A stretch of 64,000 nucleotides of DNA, taken from contig NZ_FRBW01000002.1 of NCBI RefSeq assembly GCF_900142725.1, forward strand, positions 1,020,710 to 1,084,709, written 5' to 3'. The DNA is from Roseibium suaedae. GTDB lineage: Bacteria > Pseudomonadota > Alphaproteobacteria > Rhizobiales > Stappiaceae. The notes beneath the pieces were generated by a model that ran no database searches, was not told the DNA's origin, and saw only the letters and a list, made by a program, of their open reading frames with translations. A program made the position numbers and the translations under genes. This document shows positions 32,965-41,505 of this stretch, one piece after another (the first letter of the stretch is position 1; the number at the start of each line of letters is the position of its first letter).

Positions 32965-34188
32965 TCAGATCTTGACGATGTAGTTCCGCTTGGCTTCACC
33001 ACCAGTGAACACGGAGGCACTGAAGTCCGGGGTCACGTCGCCGAACTCATCGAAGTCGAGGACGGACGACGCGCCTTCATAGTTGATCGGGCCGCTCTTC
33101 AGCGCTTCCTTGCCTTCCGCGAAGGTGCTGACCTTGGTGCCGTCCGGGCCTGCCACTTCATGCAGCTTGGCAGTAATGGCGGCAATGTCCGCACCCGGGC
33201 CGGCTGCTTCCATGGCCAGAGCCAGAACGATGACCATGTCCCAGGTCATTGCGGCATAGACGTTGGAAAGACCCGGCTGACCGAGAGCCTCCTGATAGGC
33301 TGCGTCATAGGCGGCAAAGGCAGGCGAGCCTTCGTTGGAGATGCTGTCGACCGCGATGATGCCTTCGACAACGTCCGGGCCAAGAGCTTCGGCGAGCTTC
33401 GGATTGGCAGCCCAGGCCGGGATGATCCACTTGTTCTCTTCGCCGGTCTGGTACCATTCGCGCAGAATGACCGTGGTGTCGGCCAGATAGGAGCCCATGA
33501 TGATCACATCCGGCTTGGCATCCAGAACCTTCTGCAATTCTGCACGGTAGCTCGGCTGGGACGGTTCGTAGACAACGGAAGCCACGACTTCGCCGCCATT
33601 GGCTTCCCAGGCCTTGCGGAAGCCTTCGGTGTTGCCAATGCCGGAAGCGTTGTTGAACGCCATGGTCGCCGGACGCTTGAAGCCTTCCTTCTCGGCGATC
33701 TTCGCAAAGGCACGGCCAAAGCGGTCGTTGGTTGCCTGGAACCGGTAGCCGAGGTGCTTTTCATTGGCCGGAGCAACGGACAGAGCCGGAGCGCCAGAAG
33801 TATTGAACAGCGGAATGCCGGCTTCATTGGTGAGCGGCATGACGGCGAGCGAAATGCCAGAAGACCAGGTGCCCAGGATGGCATTGACCTTGTTGACTTC
33901 GATCAGCTTCTTGGCAGCCAGAACGGCAGCCTGCGGCTGGGTCTGGGTGTCTTCGGCGAAGACTTCGAGCGTGCGTCCACCGGCTCCACCCGCATCATTC
34001 ACGAGCTTGGCAGCCTGCAGGATCATCTTCTGCATGCCGGATCCATAGGGAGCGCCGGCACCGGTGATCGGGTTCAGGGCGCCGATGCGCAGAACGCCGG
34101 CATCCTGGGCGAAGGAAAGGCGCGGCATGGCAGCCGTGCCCAGAAGGGCGGTAAGACCTGCAAGGGTCTGACGACGATTAAACTTCAT
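32965..34188 (-). CDS. Liv-type ABC transporter substrate-binding protein
   Basis: 407-residue periplasmic binding protein of the type I (Leu/Ile/Val) fold. The signal peptide has a twin-arginine-like start (KFNRRQTLAGLTALLGTAA) and cleavage after SFA, before QDAG. The mature part opens with VLRIGALNPITGAGAPYGSGM, a typical ligand-site start, and has AVLAAKKLIEVNKVNAILG. The gene follows the amidohydrolase in the same operon, so the ligand may be a peptide or amide rather than a simple amino acid. Confidence 0.92.
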   Translation of the reverse strand: MKFNRRQTLAGLTALLGTAAMPRLSFAQDAGVLRIGALNPITGAGAPYGSGMQKMILQAAKLVNDAGGAGGRTLEVFAEDTQTQPQAAVLAAKKLIEVNKVNAILGTWSSGISLAVMPLTNEAGIPLFNTSGAPALSVAPANEKHLGYRFQATNDRFGRAFAKIAEKEGFKRPATMAFNNASGIGNTEGFRKAWEANGGEVVASVVYEPSQPSYRAELQKVLDAKPDVIIMGSYLADTTVILREWYQTGEENKWIIPAWAANPKLAEALGPDVVEGIIAVDSISNEGSPAFAAYDAAYQEALGQPGLSNVYAAMTWDMVIVLALAMEAAGPGADIAAITAKLHEVAGPDGTKVSTFAEGKEALKSGPINYEGASSVLDFDEFGDVTPDFSASVFTGGEAKRNYIVKI

Positions 34189-34239
34189 GTGTCCATTCCT
34201 CTGGTTTGTATTAGCCGGCCCGCCGGCGCTTCAGTGAGG

Positions 34240-34265
34240 GGGCGAAGCCCAGAAGGGCTTCGTCC
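34240..34265. promoter_or_regulatory. Hairpin between amidohydrolase and binding-protein genes
   Basis: CGAAGCCC/GGGCTTCG is a perfect 8-bp stem with an AGAA loop, extended by two more pairs and a G-T wobble. No T-run follows. Such elements often protect or separate the highly expressed binding-protein message. Confidence 0.45.
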
Positions 34266-34269
34266 TGGT

Positions 34270-35511
34270 TCACGAAAGGGAGTTTCTCTTGATGAAGGCG
34301 CCATCCTTCATGATCATCGGCATATGCTTGCCCTGACCGGTCAGGAGAGAAAGATCGGCCAGCGGATTGCCGTCGACCACGATCAGATCAGCGAAGGCAC
34401 CTTCCTTGACGACGCCGATCTGACCTTCCATGCGCAGCAGCCTGGCCGCGATGTAGGTTGCGGAGGCGATGACTTCCTGGGCGGGAAGCACACGGCCGCG
34501 AATGACGAATTCTTCCGACTGGTGACGGTGCATGCCGCCGAGAAGATCACTGCCGTAAGCCATGGCAAGACCTGCGTTGCGCATGATCTCGAGAGACGCC
34601 ATGCCGTTCAGGCGGACATTGTCGATCTTGGCAACGGAGTCTGCCGGGAAGCCCATTTCGGCACCTTCGCTGGACAGCTTGTCGTAGGTGACAAGCGTCG
34701 GAACGGCGATGGCGCCCTGCTCAGCGGCAAAGGCAGCAGTTTCCGCTTCGATCAGGTTGCAGTGCTCAAGGGAATGCACACCACATTCAACCGCACGGCG
34801 GATTGCCTCATCGGTGTAGAGGTGGGCGGAGACATAGGTTCCGGCATTGCGCGCCTCTTCGACGACCGCAATGATTTCCTCACGGGAGAAGCCGAGGAAA
34901 TGGATCGGATCGGTCGGCGAGGCCACGCCGCCATTGGCCATGATCTTGATGAAACGGGCACCGCCCTTGATCTCTTCGCGGGCAGCACGGCGCACATCCG
35001 GCACGCCGTCGCACACGCGGCCGAGAGCACCCAGGCTGAAACCGGTCTGTTCGACAGAGCGGTCATCGAACGGGCCTCGGAAATCACAGTGCCCACCGGT
35101 CTGGCTGAGCGCCTTGCCGCTGACCACAAGCCGCGGCGCAGGCAGGATGCCTTCTTCCGTGGCAGCAACCAGTGCATGGGTGGCACCGCCAACGTCCCGA
35201 ACCGTGGTGAAGCCACGGCCGAGCATCTCGCCCATCAGCTTGAAGGCACGAATGGTGACCAGTGCATCCGGCAGCTTGGCGTTCTTGCCAAGATCCGCAA
35301 GGCTTGCGACCACGTGCACATGGGCATCGATCAGCCCCGGCATCAGGGTCTTGCCCTTGAGATCGATCGTCTCGACAGCCGACGACTTCAGGCCTTCGCC
35401 GACTTCGCGGATGACGTTGCCTTCCACGAGAACGTCGACCGGCGCGGAAGGTTCGGCGCTGGTGCCGTCTACGATACGGGCATTTGACAGAAGATAAGCG
35501 GACACGATCAA
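34270..35511 (-). CDS. Amidohydrolase family metal-dependent hydrolase
   Basis: 413-residue TIM-barrel metallohydrolase. Metal ligands are seen as the HxH motif in DAHVHV, the bridging Lys in FIKIMANGG, His in VSAHLYT and SLEHC, and the Asp in AYGSDLLGG. The set places it with the imidazolonepropionase/prolidase-like amidohydrolases, which cut cyclic amides, carbamates or Xaa-Pro type dipeptides. No signal peptide: it works in the cytoplasm, presumably on the compound brought in by the Liv-type importer encoded just downstream. The exact substrate is not visible. It lies 100 bp after the TetR-type gene on the same strand. Confidence 0.88.
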   Translation of the reverse strand: MIVSAYLLSNARIVDGTSAEPSAPVDVLVEGNVIREVGEGLKSSAVETIDLKGKTLMPGLIDAHVHVVASLADLGKNAKLPDALVTIRAFKLMGEMLGRGFTTVRDVGGATHALVAATEEGILPAPRLVVSGKALSQTGGHCDFRGPFDDRSVEQTGFSLGALGRVCDGVPDVRRAAREEIKGGARFIKIMANGGVASPTDPIHFLGFSREEIIAVVEEARNAGTYVSAHLYTDEAIRRAVECGVHSLEHCNLIEAETAAFAAEQGAIAVPTLVTYDKLSSEGAEMGFPADSVAKIDNVRLNGMASLEIMRNAGLAMAYGSDLLGGMHRHQSEEFVIRGRVLPAQEVIASATYIAARLLRMEGQIGVVKEGAFADLIVVDGNPLADLSLLTGQGKHMPMIMKDGAFIKRNSLS

Positions 35512-35611
35512 ACTCCAGATGAATGAAGGAAGAGGCAGGCTGTTTCCTCAGACCTGCGAAGGGACAAGCCCGGGCCGGGACAACGCGCCGACTGGGAGTG
35601 GGAAAAAGCCA

Positions 35612-36241
35612 TCAGGAACTGCCCTCCTTTTGCGGGGCAGGAAACTGGCGGCGCACCTCGTTTTTCCAGAAGGCCAGCATGTCGGCGTAATAGCCTCCGT
35701 CCTGACGCAGAACCGTCTGGGCGATCATGCCGCGCACGATGCACATGGTCGTGTTCATCACGATCCGCGCATGGTCTTCCGGCACGCCGCGCTTGCGGGC
35801 GAGTGCCGACCAGATGGCATCGAGGCCTTCGTGGAAGCGGCGCACGACCGGGATCAGACGCGCCTTGAACTCCTCGTTGTGACGGGTTTCCGGCAGGTAT
35901 TCCATGGTCACATAGAACAGACGATCGGACATGAACTGCCAGATGTAGTCGACGATCTCGTCCGTCGTGCCGCCCCGCTCGCCATATTCCTCGGCGAAGG
36001 CAAAGAGCCGCTGATTGACCTCTTCCAGCATCGCCGCAATGGCGTCGGTAAGGATCTCTTCCTTGCTGGCGAAATGGTGGGTCATCGCACCGCGGGACAG
36101 GCCCGCGACCTTGGCAATCTCGGTGGTCGAAGTCCGGCTGAACCCGCGCTCATAAAGAACGTCGATGGTTGCCCTGCGGATCCGGGCGAGCGTTTCCGCA
36201 CTCCGCTCCTCCTGCGTCCGTGGCTTCTTTGAACTTGCCAT
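35612..36241 (-). CDS. TetR family transcriptional regulator
   Basis: 209-residue repressor. The HTH is in residues 18-64: RRATIDVLYERGFSRTSTTE, IAKVAGLSRGAMTHHFASKE, a textbook TetR pattern. The rest is the variable ligand-binding domain. Two operator-like repeats lie 66-124 bp upstream of the start, so it probably represses its own promoter and, through read-through, the amidohydrolase/Liv operon that follows on the same strand. Confidence 0.93.
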   Translation of the reverse strand: MASSKKPRTQEERSAETLARIRRATIDVLYERGFSRTSTTEIAKVAGLSRGAMTHHFASKEEILTDAIAAMLEEVNQRLFAFAEEYGERGGTTDEIVDYIWQFMSDRLFYVTMEYLPETRHNEEFKARLIPVVRRFHEGLDAIWSALARKRGVPEDHARIVMNTTMCIVRGMIAQTVLRQDGGYYADMLAFWKNEVRRQFPAPQKEGSS

Positions 36242-36306
36242 CCCATGACCTCCTCAGCGTCTGTCTTTGGCAGAAGAATATGCGGCTCCACTCTAACGCC
36301 TAAAAA

Positions 36307-36365
36307 ACAAGCACGCCTGTTTGTAATTCAAGTAAGGACTCCAATTTACAAACAGTCAAGTTTGT
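36307..36365. promoter_or_regulatory. Two ACAARC-N6-GTTTGT operators upstream of the tetR-type gene
   Basis: ACAAGC-N6-GTTTGT (36307-36324) and ACAAAC-N6-GTTTGT (36348-36365) are two copies of one 18-bp dyad with centres 41 bp apart, close to four helical turns. Size and position are right for TetR-family binding sites. Confidence 0.7.
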
Positions 36366-36694
36366 TTGTTTGAAAGGTGACAAAATTTCGAGAATAAAAC
36401 CTGTAATCGCATCAACGACTTGATGCCATTATTGCGCGATCAGGCAAAACACGACAAGCGGCATCTCCCTCAGATTCAAGACGTAAAGACCTGAGGAAAC
36501 TCACCATTTTACCGGACGAACGACAGGCTTTTTCCATCGCAAGGAGGATGAAACCACCTTCGAATGAACCAATCTGCCCGGCAGGGTCACTCACCGGATG
36601 AGTAGACTCATCAAGGCACTTCAGGGCAAAATTGGCCGCGACGCGACACCTGCAGCCAGACCTGATTGCTGATCTTTCATACCGGGAGAGAGAA
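36366..36694. other. Intergenic region before the cytochrome b561 gene
   Basis: About 330 bp without a credible gene. A possible plus-strand promoter (TTGAAA, 17 bp, AATAAA) is at 36370-36398, overlapping the edge of the TetR operator area, so the cytochrome gene could share control. An ATG directly abutting AGGAGG near 36548 opens a 17-codon frame with no spacing and is not called. Confidence 0.4.
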
Positions 36695-37252
36695 TTGACC
36701 GTTCTGGATCACAACACATCTGCGAGCCCCACCCTCAGCAGCATTCCGCGTTACTCGGTTGCCGCCAGACTTCTGCACTGGATCGTGGCTGCGCTGGTGC
36801 TCGCCACCTGGCCACTCGGCCTCATGATCGGTTTCACCAAGAAGGAAGTCACCCTGGACTTCTATCTCGTCCATGAAAGCCTCGGGTTTCTGGTGCTCTG
36901 GGTAATGCTTTTACGCGTTGGCGCGAAACTGACGAGCAAGGCGCCACAGCATGATGGTCCCCGGATCGAGCAGATTGCCGCGCACTCCGTCCATGGACTG
37001 CTCTACCTGTTCCTGATCATCATGCCCGTCAGCGGCTTTCTGGCCACCAATGCCCACGGCTTCCCGCTCAAGTGGTTCGGGCTTGTCGAGGTCTGGAGCC
37101 CCATTGGAAAGACGCCGGATATCGCATGGACCCTGTCCGGCATCCATGCCTGGAGCGCCTGGATCCTTCTCGGCCTCTTTGCGCTCCATATCGGCGCCGT
37201 GCTGATGCATCACGTCATCAAGCGGGACACCACCCTCTACCGGATCCTTTGA
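36695..37252 (+). CDS. Cytochrome b561 family protein
   Basis: 185-residue integral membrane di-haem cytochrome with four helices. Candidate haem-ligand His residues are in RLLHWIVAALVLATWP, LVHESLGFLVLW, AAHSVHGLLYLFLIIMPVSG and FALHIGAVLMHH. It should shuttle electrons between the quinone pool and a periplasmic acceptor or donor. The start is TTG behind GGGAGAGAG; no ATG fits before the first helix. It stands alone, convergent with the methyltransferase gene (15 bp between stops). Confidence 0.85.
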   Translation: MTVLDHNTSASPTLSSIPRYSVAARLLHWIVAALVLATWPLGLMIGFTKKEVTLDFYLVHESLGFLVLWVMLLRVGAKLTSKAPQHDGPRIEQIAAHSVHGLLYLFLIIMPVSGFLATNAHGFPLKWFGLVEVWSPIGKTPDIAWTLSGIHAWSAWILLGLFALHIGAVLMHHVIKRDTTLYRIL

Positions 37253-37267
37253 ACCCGGGAAGCGAAG

Positions 37268-38065
37268 TCAGGCCGGCAGGGCCAGAAGATCCAGATGCCC
37301 GACCTCGCAACGGCTTTCTGGCATATGAACTGCCTTGAGCCGGAATGAAAGCCAATCATCGATGCCCGTCTCCGGCAGCTCGCCAATCTCCATGAGTGGC
37401 TGCCGGAACCCCTTCAGAAAGCTTCTCTGAAGGTCCGCCTCCCCCGGCCCCATCACCCAGGGGCTTTCGGCAAGACGGACACGATATCCTTCCGCCTCAA
37501 GCAAGACCGCAAGACGGGAAGCAGCATCCGGCCCGAGGGCCGTGCCAAATCCCTTGTCAGTCTGCTGATGCCGGTTGAAGGCCGCCCGGACAGCTTGATC
37601 CAGAGGATGGGCAACAGACCAGCGCATCACCCCGTCATAATTCAGCGCGGCATAGACAGCGCATCCCTCAGAGGCGGCCCGTTTCACCAGCTGCGCACAG
37701 AACCCTTCCGAGCACAGATCAAACAGGGCGGAGGCCGTCAGCAGGGACACGCCTTCAAGCGGCAAACCCGCAATGTCATTCAGATCATGACGGGCAAAGG
37801 AAACATGCACCGTCTCTCCGGCCAATTGCCGCGCCTGTTCCAGCAGGGCCGGGTCGTTGTCGAGCAAGATCCAGCGTGCTGCCTGCGGAAACACCGGCGC
37901 GAGACTGCGCAAGGTCGATCCAGTGCCACAACCGATATCCAGAACTTCCAAAGCACTCCCTTGCGCCGCCAGCCAGCTCCCGGCTTCGCGGGCAAGGTCC
38001 TCGCTTCGCGCAAGGCGATCGGCCGGCTCGCGCAAGAACAACCAGCCCGGATCAAAGCCGCTCAT
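37268..38065 (-). CDS. Class I SAM-dependent methyltransferase
   Basis: 265-residue methyltransferase. Motif I, VLDIGCGTGSTLRSL, begins near residue 41; the acidic end of strand 2 is seen in WILLDNDPALL and motif post-I region in RHDLND. The start codon overlaps the GT4 stop by 4 bp (ATGA). It belongs to the minus-strand set dehydrogenase, PTPS-like, GT4, methyltransferase; the substrate is unknown. Confidence 0.85.
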   Translation of the reverse strand: MSGFDPGWLFLREPADRLARSEDLAREAGSWLAAQGSALEVLDIGCGTGSTLRSLAPVFPQAARWILLDNDPALLEQARQLAGETVHVSFARHDLNDIAGLPLEGVSLLTASALFDLCSEGFCAQLVKRAASEGCAVYAALNYDGVMRWSVAHPLDQAVRAAFNRHQQTDKGFGTALGPDAASRLAVLLEAEGYRVRLAESPWVMGPGEADLQRSFLKGFRQPLMEIGELPETGIDDWLSFRLKAVHMPESRCEVGHLDLLALPA

Positions 38066-39114
38066 CGCAATGTCTCCAACCGGTTGGAAATGAGCCTTGC
38101 GGTTTCTGGCCAGCCGGGCATGCCCTTTCCAGCTGCCAAGGCCCCCTGCTCGTAGCGCAAGCGCGCCTCATCATCACAGATCAGAACCCGGAGTGCATCG
38201 GCAAAGGCGGCAGGGTCATCCACGGGCACCAGCTGCCCCGCCATTTCCGGCACCACATCCGGAACAGCCCCGGCCTTACAAGCAACAATTGGCAAGCCGT
38301 CCACGAGCGCCTCGGCGAACACCATACCAAAGCCTTCATACCGGCTGGCCAGAGCGAAAACATCCGCATCCGCCATCAGCGACCGGCTGTCGCTGCATTC
38401 CCCAGGCAGGCTGACACGGCCTTCAAGACCCAGGTCAGCCACCAGCCTATCCAGCTCATCCACGATGATCGGATCTAGCGTCCTGCTGCCAACGATCCTC
38501 GCCTGCCAAGCAAGATCCTCGATAAGCTTCAGGGCCTTGATCAGAACATCATGCCCCTTGCGGCGCGTCAGCGTTCCCACCGAAAGGATCCGCAAAGGCT
38601 CACCCGGAAGCCTGTCCCTCCGGGGCGCCGCGGCTGGATCCGTTCCCGGAATGGCGATGGTGATCTGGTCAAGACGCACCCCGAAATTCGCGTCCAGTTC
38701 CTTGGCCGTCATGGGAGAAGTGACGATCACCGCTGAGGCGAACGCCAACGCCTGGGTCTCACCGCCTCGCAACTTGTCTGCCAGTGCAGGCTGAAGCCCG
38801 GTTTCCAGCGCCAGCGGATGATGGACGAGAGCCACGATCTTCAGGCGGCCTTTTTCCCGTTCCGCCCAGCGCTCCAGAACCCCATAGGCAAGTCCGTCGA
38901 CCAAAACCAGCGCCCCATCGGGAAGGCTGGACAAACGCTGCTCCGCATCCTGCCTTGTCTCGTCGGATGGAAACGGAAACCCCTCCCCCAGCGGCAGAAG
39001 ATCAACCTGCCAGCCGAGATCGCGCAATCCCTGAATTACGCGGCGGTCATAGCCATAACCGCCGGTGCGCAGCTCCAGATTTCCCGGATAGGCAAAGCTC
39101 AGCGTGCGGGTCAA
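38062..39114 (-). CDS. Glycosyltransferase family 4
   Basis: 350-residue GT-B fold retaining glycosyltransferase. The nucleotide-sugar domain is clear: LRILSVGTLTRRKGHDVLIK, then ASRYEGFGMVFAEALVDGLP holding the E-x7-E motif, then VACKAGAVPDVV. The N-terminal acceptor domain starts LSFAYPGNLELRTGGYGYDR, a sugar-nucleotide contact loop of GT4 enzymes. It overlaps genes on both sides by 4 bp, so it is made together with the PTPS-like protein and the methyltransferase. The acceptor is unknown. Confidence 0.9.
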   Translation of the reverse strand: MTRTLSFAYPGNLELRTGGYGYDRRVIQGLRDLGWQVDLLPLGEGFPFPSDETRQDAEQRLSSLPDGALVLVDGLAYGVLERWAEREKGRLKIVALVHHPLALETGLQPALADKLRGGETQALAFASAVIVTSPMTAKELDANFGVRLDQITIAIPGTDPAAAPRRDRLPGEPLRILSVGTLTRRKGHDVLIKALKLIEDLAWQARIVGSRTLDPIIVDELDRLVADLGLEGRVSLPGECSDSRSLMADADVFALASRYEGFGMVFAEALVDGLPIVACKAGAVPDVVPEMAGQLVPVDDPAAFADALRVLICDDEARLRYEQGALAAGKGMPGWPETARLISNRLETLR

Positions 39115-39509
39115 AGATCCGCCTCATACCAGCCGCGAGCCGCATGGGATTCGTGCAAGGTCACTTTCAGCCGGCAGATCCGGTGACTTCCTTCGCCGAG
39201 CTTTTTGTCCCGAACGGCCTCTGCAAGCCGGTCAAAGATATGCTTGGCGATGACTTCCGTAGTCGTGACCTTGCCCTGAAAGACCGGGACTTCATCAAGG
39301 TTCTGATAGTTCAGCGGTTTCAGCACCTCGCCGAGCACTTCGGTCGCTGCACCGATATCGACCGCAAGACCGTCCTCATCCACATCCTTCGTGAAAAACG
39401 CGGCATCAACCACGAAGGTCGCTCCATGCATGCCTTGCGCTGGACCGAAAACCGGGCGCGGCAGGCTGTGAGCGATCATGATGTGGTCACGGACTTCAAC
39501 TGCAAACAT
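39111..39509 (-). CDS. PTPS/QueD-fold protein lacking canonical catalytic residues
   Basis: 132-residue protein of the 6-pyruvoyl-tetrahydropterin synthase/QueD fold. Compared from memory with E. coli QueD, the frame is kept (AHSLPRP, GMHGATF, VTTTEVIAKHIFDRL, LHESHAA) but key residues differ: the catalytic Cys is Ala, the second His of HGH is Ala, and the catalytic Asp-His pair (LDHHYLND) is Asn-Tyr (LNYQNLDE). Two zinc His ligands and the Glu remain. It therefore probably does not make standard QueD product, and may bind or convert another pterin-like compound. It sits in a coupled operon with a BchC-like dehydrogenase and GT4, not with queuosine genes. Confidence 0.78.
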   Translation of the reverse strand: MFAVEVRDHIMIAHSLPRPVFGPAQGMHGATFVVDAAFFTKDVDEDGLAVDIGAATEVLGEVLKPLNYQNLDEVPVFQGKVTTTEVIAKHIFDRLAEAVRDKKLGEGSHRICRLKVTLHESHAARGWYEADL

Positions 39510-39547
39510 GCAAAAAGAGCTTTCTCAGAGAGGGAATAGAAAATCGG

Positions 39548-40513
39548 TCAGTAGCGGATACGGTGACACAGCGTTGCCGGATCCATGAGGATACGCCCGT
39601 AGGCCCCGGGCAGATCCTCAAACAGGGTCTCGCCTGACACCAGGGCATCAAGCCTTGGATCGGACAGCAGGCTCAAGGCCTTATCCATCCGGCGGGAATA
39701 GTCCCAACGGGCCCGCTGCCGGGCAGGGAGATTGCCAACCTGCGAGCTGATCAGCGACAGACGGCGCACGTGAAATGCGCCGCCCAAGGAGAGGGACGCA
39801 CGGGCCTCGCCAAACCAGCTTGCCTCAACGACCCGTGCCTCCTGACCGGCCTGTTCGATCGCAAGTGACAGGGCTTCACCGGTTGCAGAGGCATTGATCA
39901 ACACGTCAAACGGCCCGTTGACCTGCTCGGGGCGCGCAAAGGAAAGATCGAGACTTGCTGCTAGAGCGGAGCGGGCCGGGTTGGGGTCAATCAGGATCGT
40001 CTCGGTTCCAGGAATGCGGGCGGCAAGAAAAGCAACAAGGGCACCGACGACACCCGCACCGAAAACGGCAACCCGATCTCCCGGCAGTACTTCCGCATCC
40101 CAAAGAATATTCAGGGCCGTTTCCATGTTCGCTGCGAGGATAGCCCGTTCGACCGGCACATTTTCAGGGATAGGGCGTACGGCCGCCTCCGGCACGACGA
40201 AATGGTCCTGATGCGGATGAAGGCAAAAGACCGGCTTCCCGGCCAGATCGGCGCTGCCCTCTTCCACCCGGCCAACGGCTGCATATCCATATTTGACCGG
40301 GAACGAGAAACACCCGCCCATGTTCGGCCCGCGCATGCGCTCATGCTCGCCTGGCGGCACCAATCCCTTGAAGACAAGCGCCTCCGTGCCACGGCTGATG
40401 CCGCTGAAGAGCGTCTTCACCCGGACATGACCAGCTTTCAGCGGCGCAAGGGTCTCTGTTCGAAGCTCTGATGTCTCTGCCCTGGAAATCCAGAACGCCC
40501 GGGCAGAGGTCAC
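39548..40513 (-). CDS. Medium-chain dehydrogenase, BchC-like, without catalytic zinc site
   Basis: 321-residue MDR-type NAD(P)-dependent oxidoreductase. The N-terminal block FSGISRGTEALVFKG recalls bacteriochlorophyllide dehydrogenase BchC; the Rossmann motif is VAVFGAGVVGALVAFLAA. The usual zinc-binding GHE block reads KYGYAAVGRV, so no catalytic zinc is expected. The GTG start has GGAG at 8 nt; a TTG 21 codons upstream would add an unlike tail. First gene of the minus-strand set with the PTPS-like, GT4 and methyltransferase genes, and divergent from the CDP-alcohol phosphatidyltransferase gene (227 bp apart). Confidence 0.82.
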   Translation of the reverse strand: MTSARAFWISRAETSELRTETLAPLKAGHVRVKTLFSGISRGTEALVFKGLVPPGEHERMRGPNMGGCFSFPVKYGYAAVGRVEEGSADLAGKPVFCLHPHQDHFVVPEAAVRPIPENVPVERAILAANMETALNILWDAEVLPGDRVAVFGAGVVGALVAFLAARIPGTETILIDPNPARSALAASLDLSFARPEQVNGPFDVLINASATGEALSLAIEQAGQEARVVEASWFGEARASLSLGGAFHVRRLSLISSQVGNLPARQRARWDYSRRMDKALSLLSDPRLDALVSGETLFEDLPGAYGRILMDPATLCHRIRY

Positions 40514-40740
40514 GTCACATGCTCCGGATTTGGAAAGCGGTCTGTTCAAGGCACGAAACTCAGCTGGATATCTCAAATCATCCGAAACCCAAGGGCTTCA
40601 ATCTTTTACCATATAGTGCCGCAAACCGCCGAAGAGGTTCATATGCCCCTGAGCTTGAAAACATTTTTGTGACCGGTCTGCAAAGAACCTTGCCGCGTAA
40701 GCAAGGCACTCACAAGATGTGAGCGTGAAGGAGTATCACC

Positions 40741-41505
40741 ATGTCCAGCATGTGGGAGGAGCAGGGAAGCAGAGGCGCGAATGCCATTCCCTCCCCTCTG
40801 ATGACAAGTGCACTGAAGACCCTCGGCGCGGTGTTTGCCGCAGCCCTCGCCGTCTTTGCCTATGCAGGGTTTCATCCGGGCCTTGGCCTTGCAGCGCCAG
40901 TCGCGGCGGCCACTGCCCTCTTTTGCATTTATGCGCTTGTTCTCGGTGGTCTGCGCCATCACCCCCATCCCAGACTGGGGGCTGCAAATCTGGTGACAGC
41001 CATTCGCGCCGCCATGGTGTGCCTGGCCGGTGCAACGATCCTGCTTGCAGATAACATTGCCACCTCGGATCAAATTCTCTGGGGCCTTGCGGCACTCACC
41101 GCAGCCGCCCTGCTGCTTGACGGCGTAGACGGTTATCTCGCCCGGCGGAACGGGGAATCCTCCGTCCTTGGCGCAAGGTTCGACATGGAAACGGATGCGC
41201 TTCTCGTTCTGATCCTCTCGGCCGCGGCTTACATCCTGGGCAAGGCAGGGCTCTGGGTTCTGGCCATCGGCCTGATGCGCTATGGCTTTATGCTGGCGCA
41301 GATGCTCTTGCCGCGCCTGCGCGGGTCCCTCTCCCCGTCCTTCCGCAGACAGTTAATTTGCGTGGTTCAGGTCGGCGCGCTCTGCGGTCTGCTGTTGCCC
41401 TTCATTGTGCCGCCCTTTTCCAACCTGATCGCGGCGGGCGCCCTGTGCCTGCTCACTTACTCCTTCGCCGTCGATGTCCGGGCGCTATGGAAGGGCAAGG
41501 CCTAG
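40741..41505 (+). CDS. CDP-alcohol phosphatidyltransferase family protein
   Basis: 254-residue membrane enzyme that joins a phosphatidyl group from a CDP-activated lipid or polyol to an alcohol. The full catalytic motif D-G-x2-A-R-x8-G-x3-D-x3-D is present as DGYLARRNGESSVLGARFDM followed by ETD. About six hydrophobic segments are seen. AAGGAG lies 7 nt before the ATG. Its stop overlaps the convergent UPF0104 gene by 4 bp. With the sulfatase-like and UPF0104 genes next door it suggests lipid or envelope head-group modification. Confidence 0.9.
   Translation: MSSMWEEQGSRGANAIPSPLMTSALKTLGAVFAAALAVFAYAGFHPGLGLAAPVAAATALFCIYALVLGGLRHHPHPRLGAANLVTAIRAAMVCLAGATILLADNIATSDQILWGLAALTAAALLLDGVDGYLARRNGESSVLGARFDMETDALLVLILSAAAYILGKAGLWVLAIGLMRYGFMLAQMLLPRLRGSLSPSFRRQLICVVQVGALCGLLLPFIVPPFSNLIAAGALCLLTYSFAVDVRALWKGKA

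Noticed and set aside
36548..36601. A 17-codon frame after AAGGAGG
   Set aside because: The Shine-Dalgarno-like box touches the ATG with no spacing and the peptide shows no feature.
40514..40740. A short plus-strand frame between the dehydrogenase and CDP-alcohol phosphatidyltransferase genes
   Set aside because: It overlaps the dehydrogenase start region, has no ribosome-binding site and an unstructured composition; the stretch more likely holds divergent promoters.
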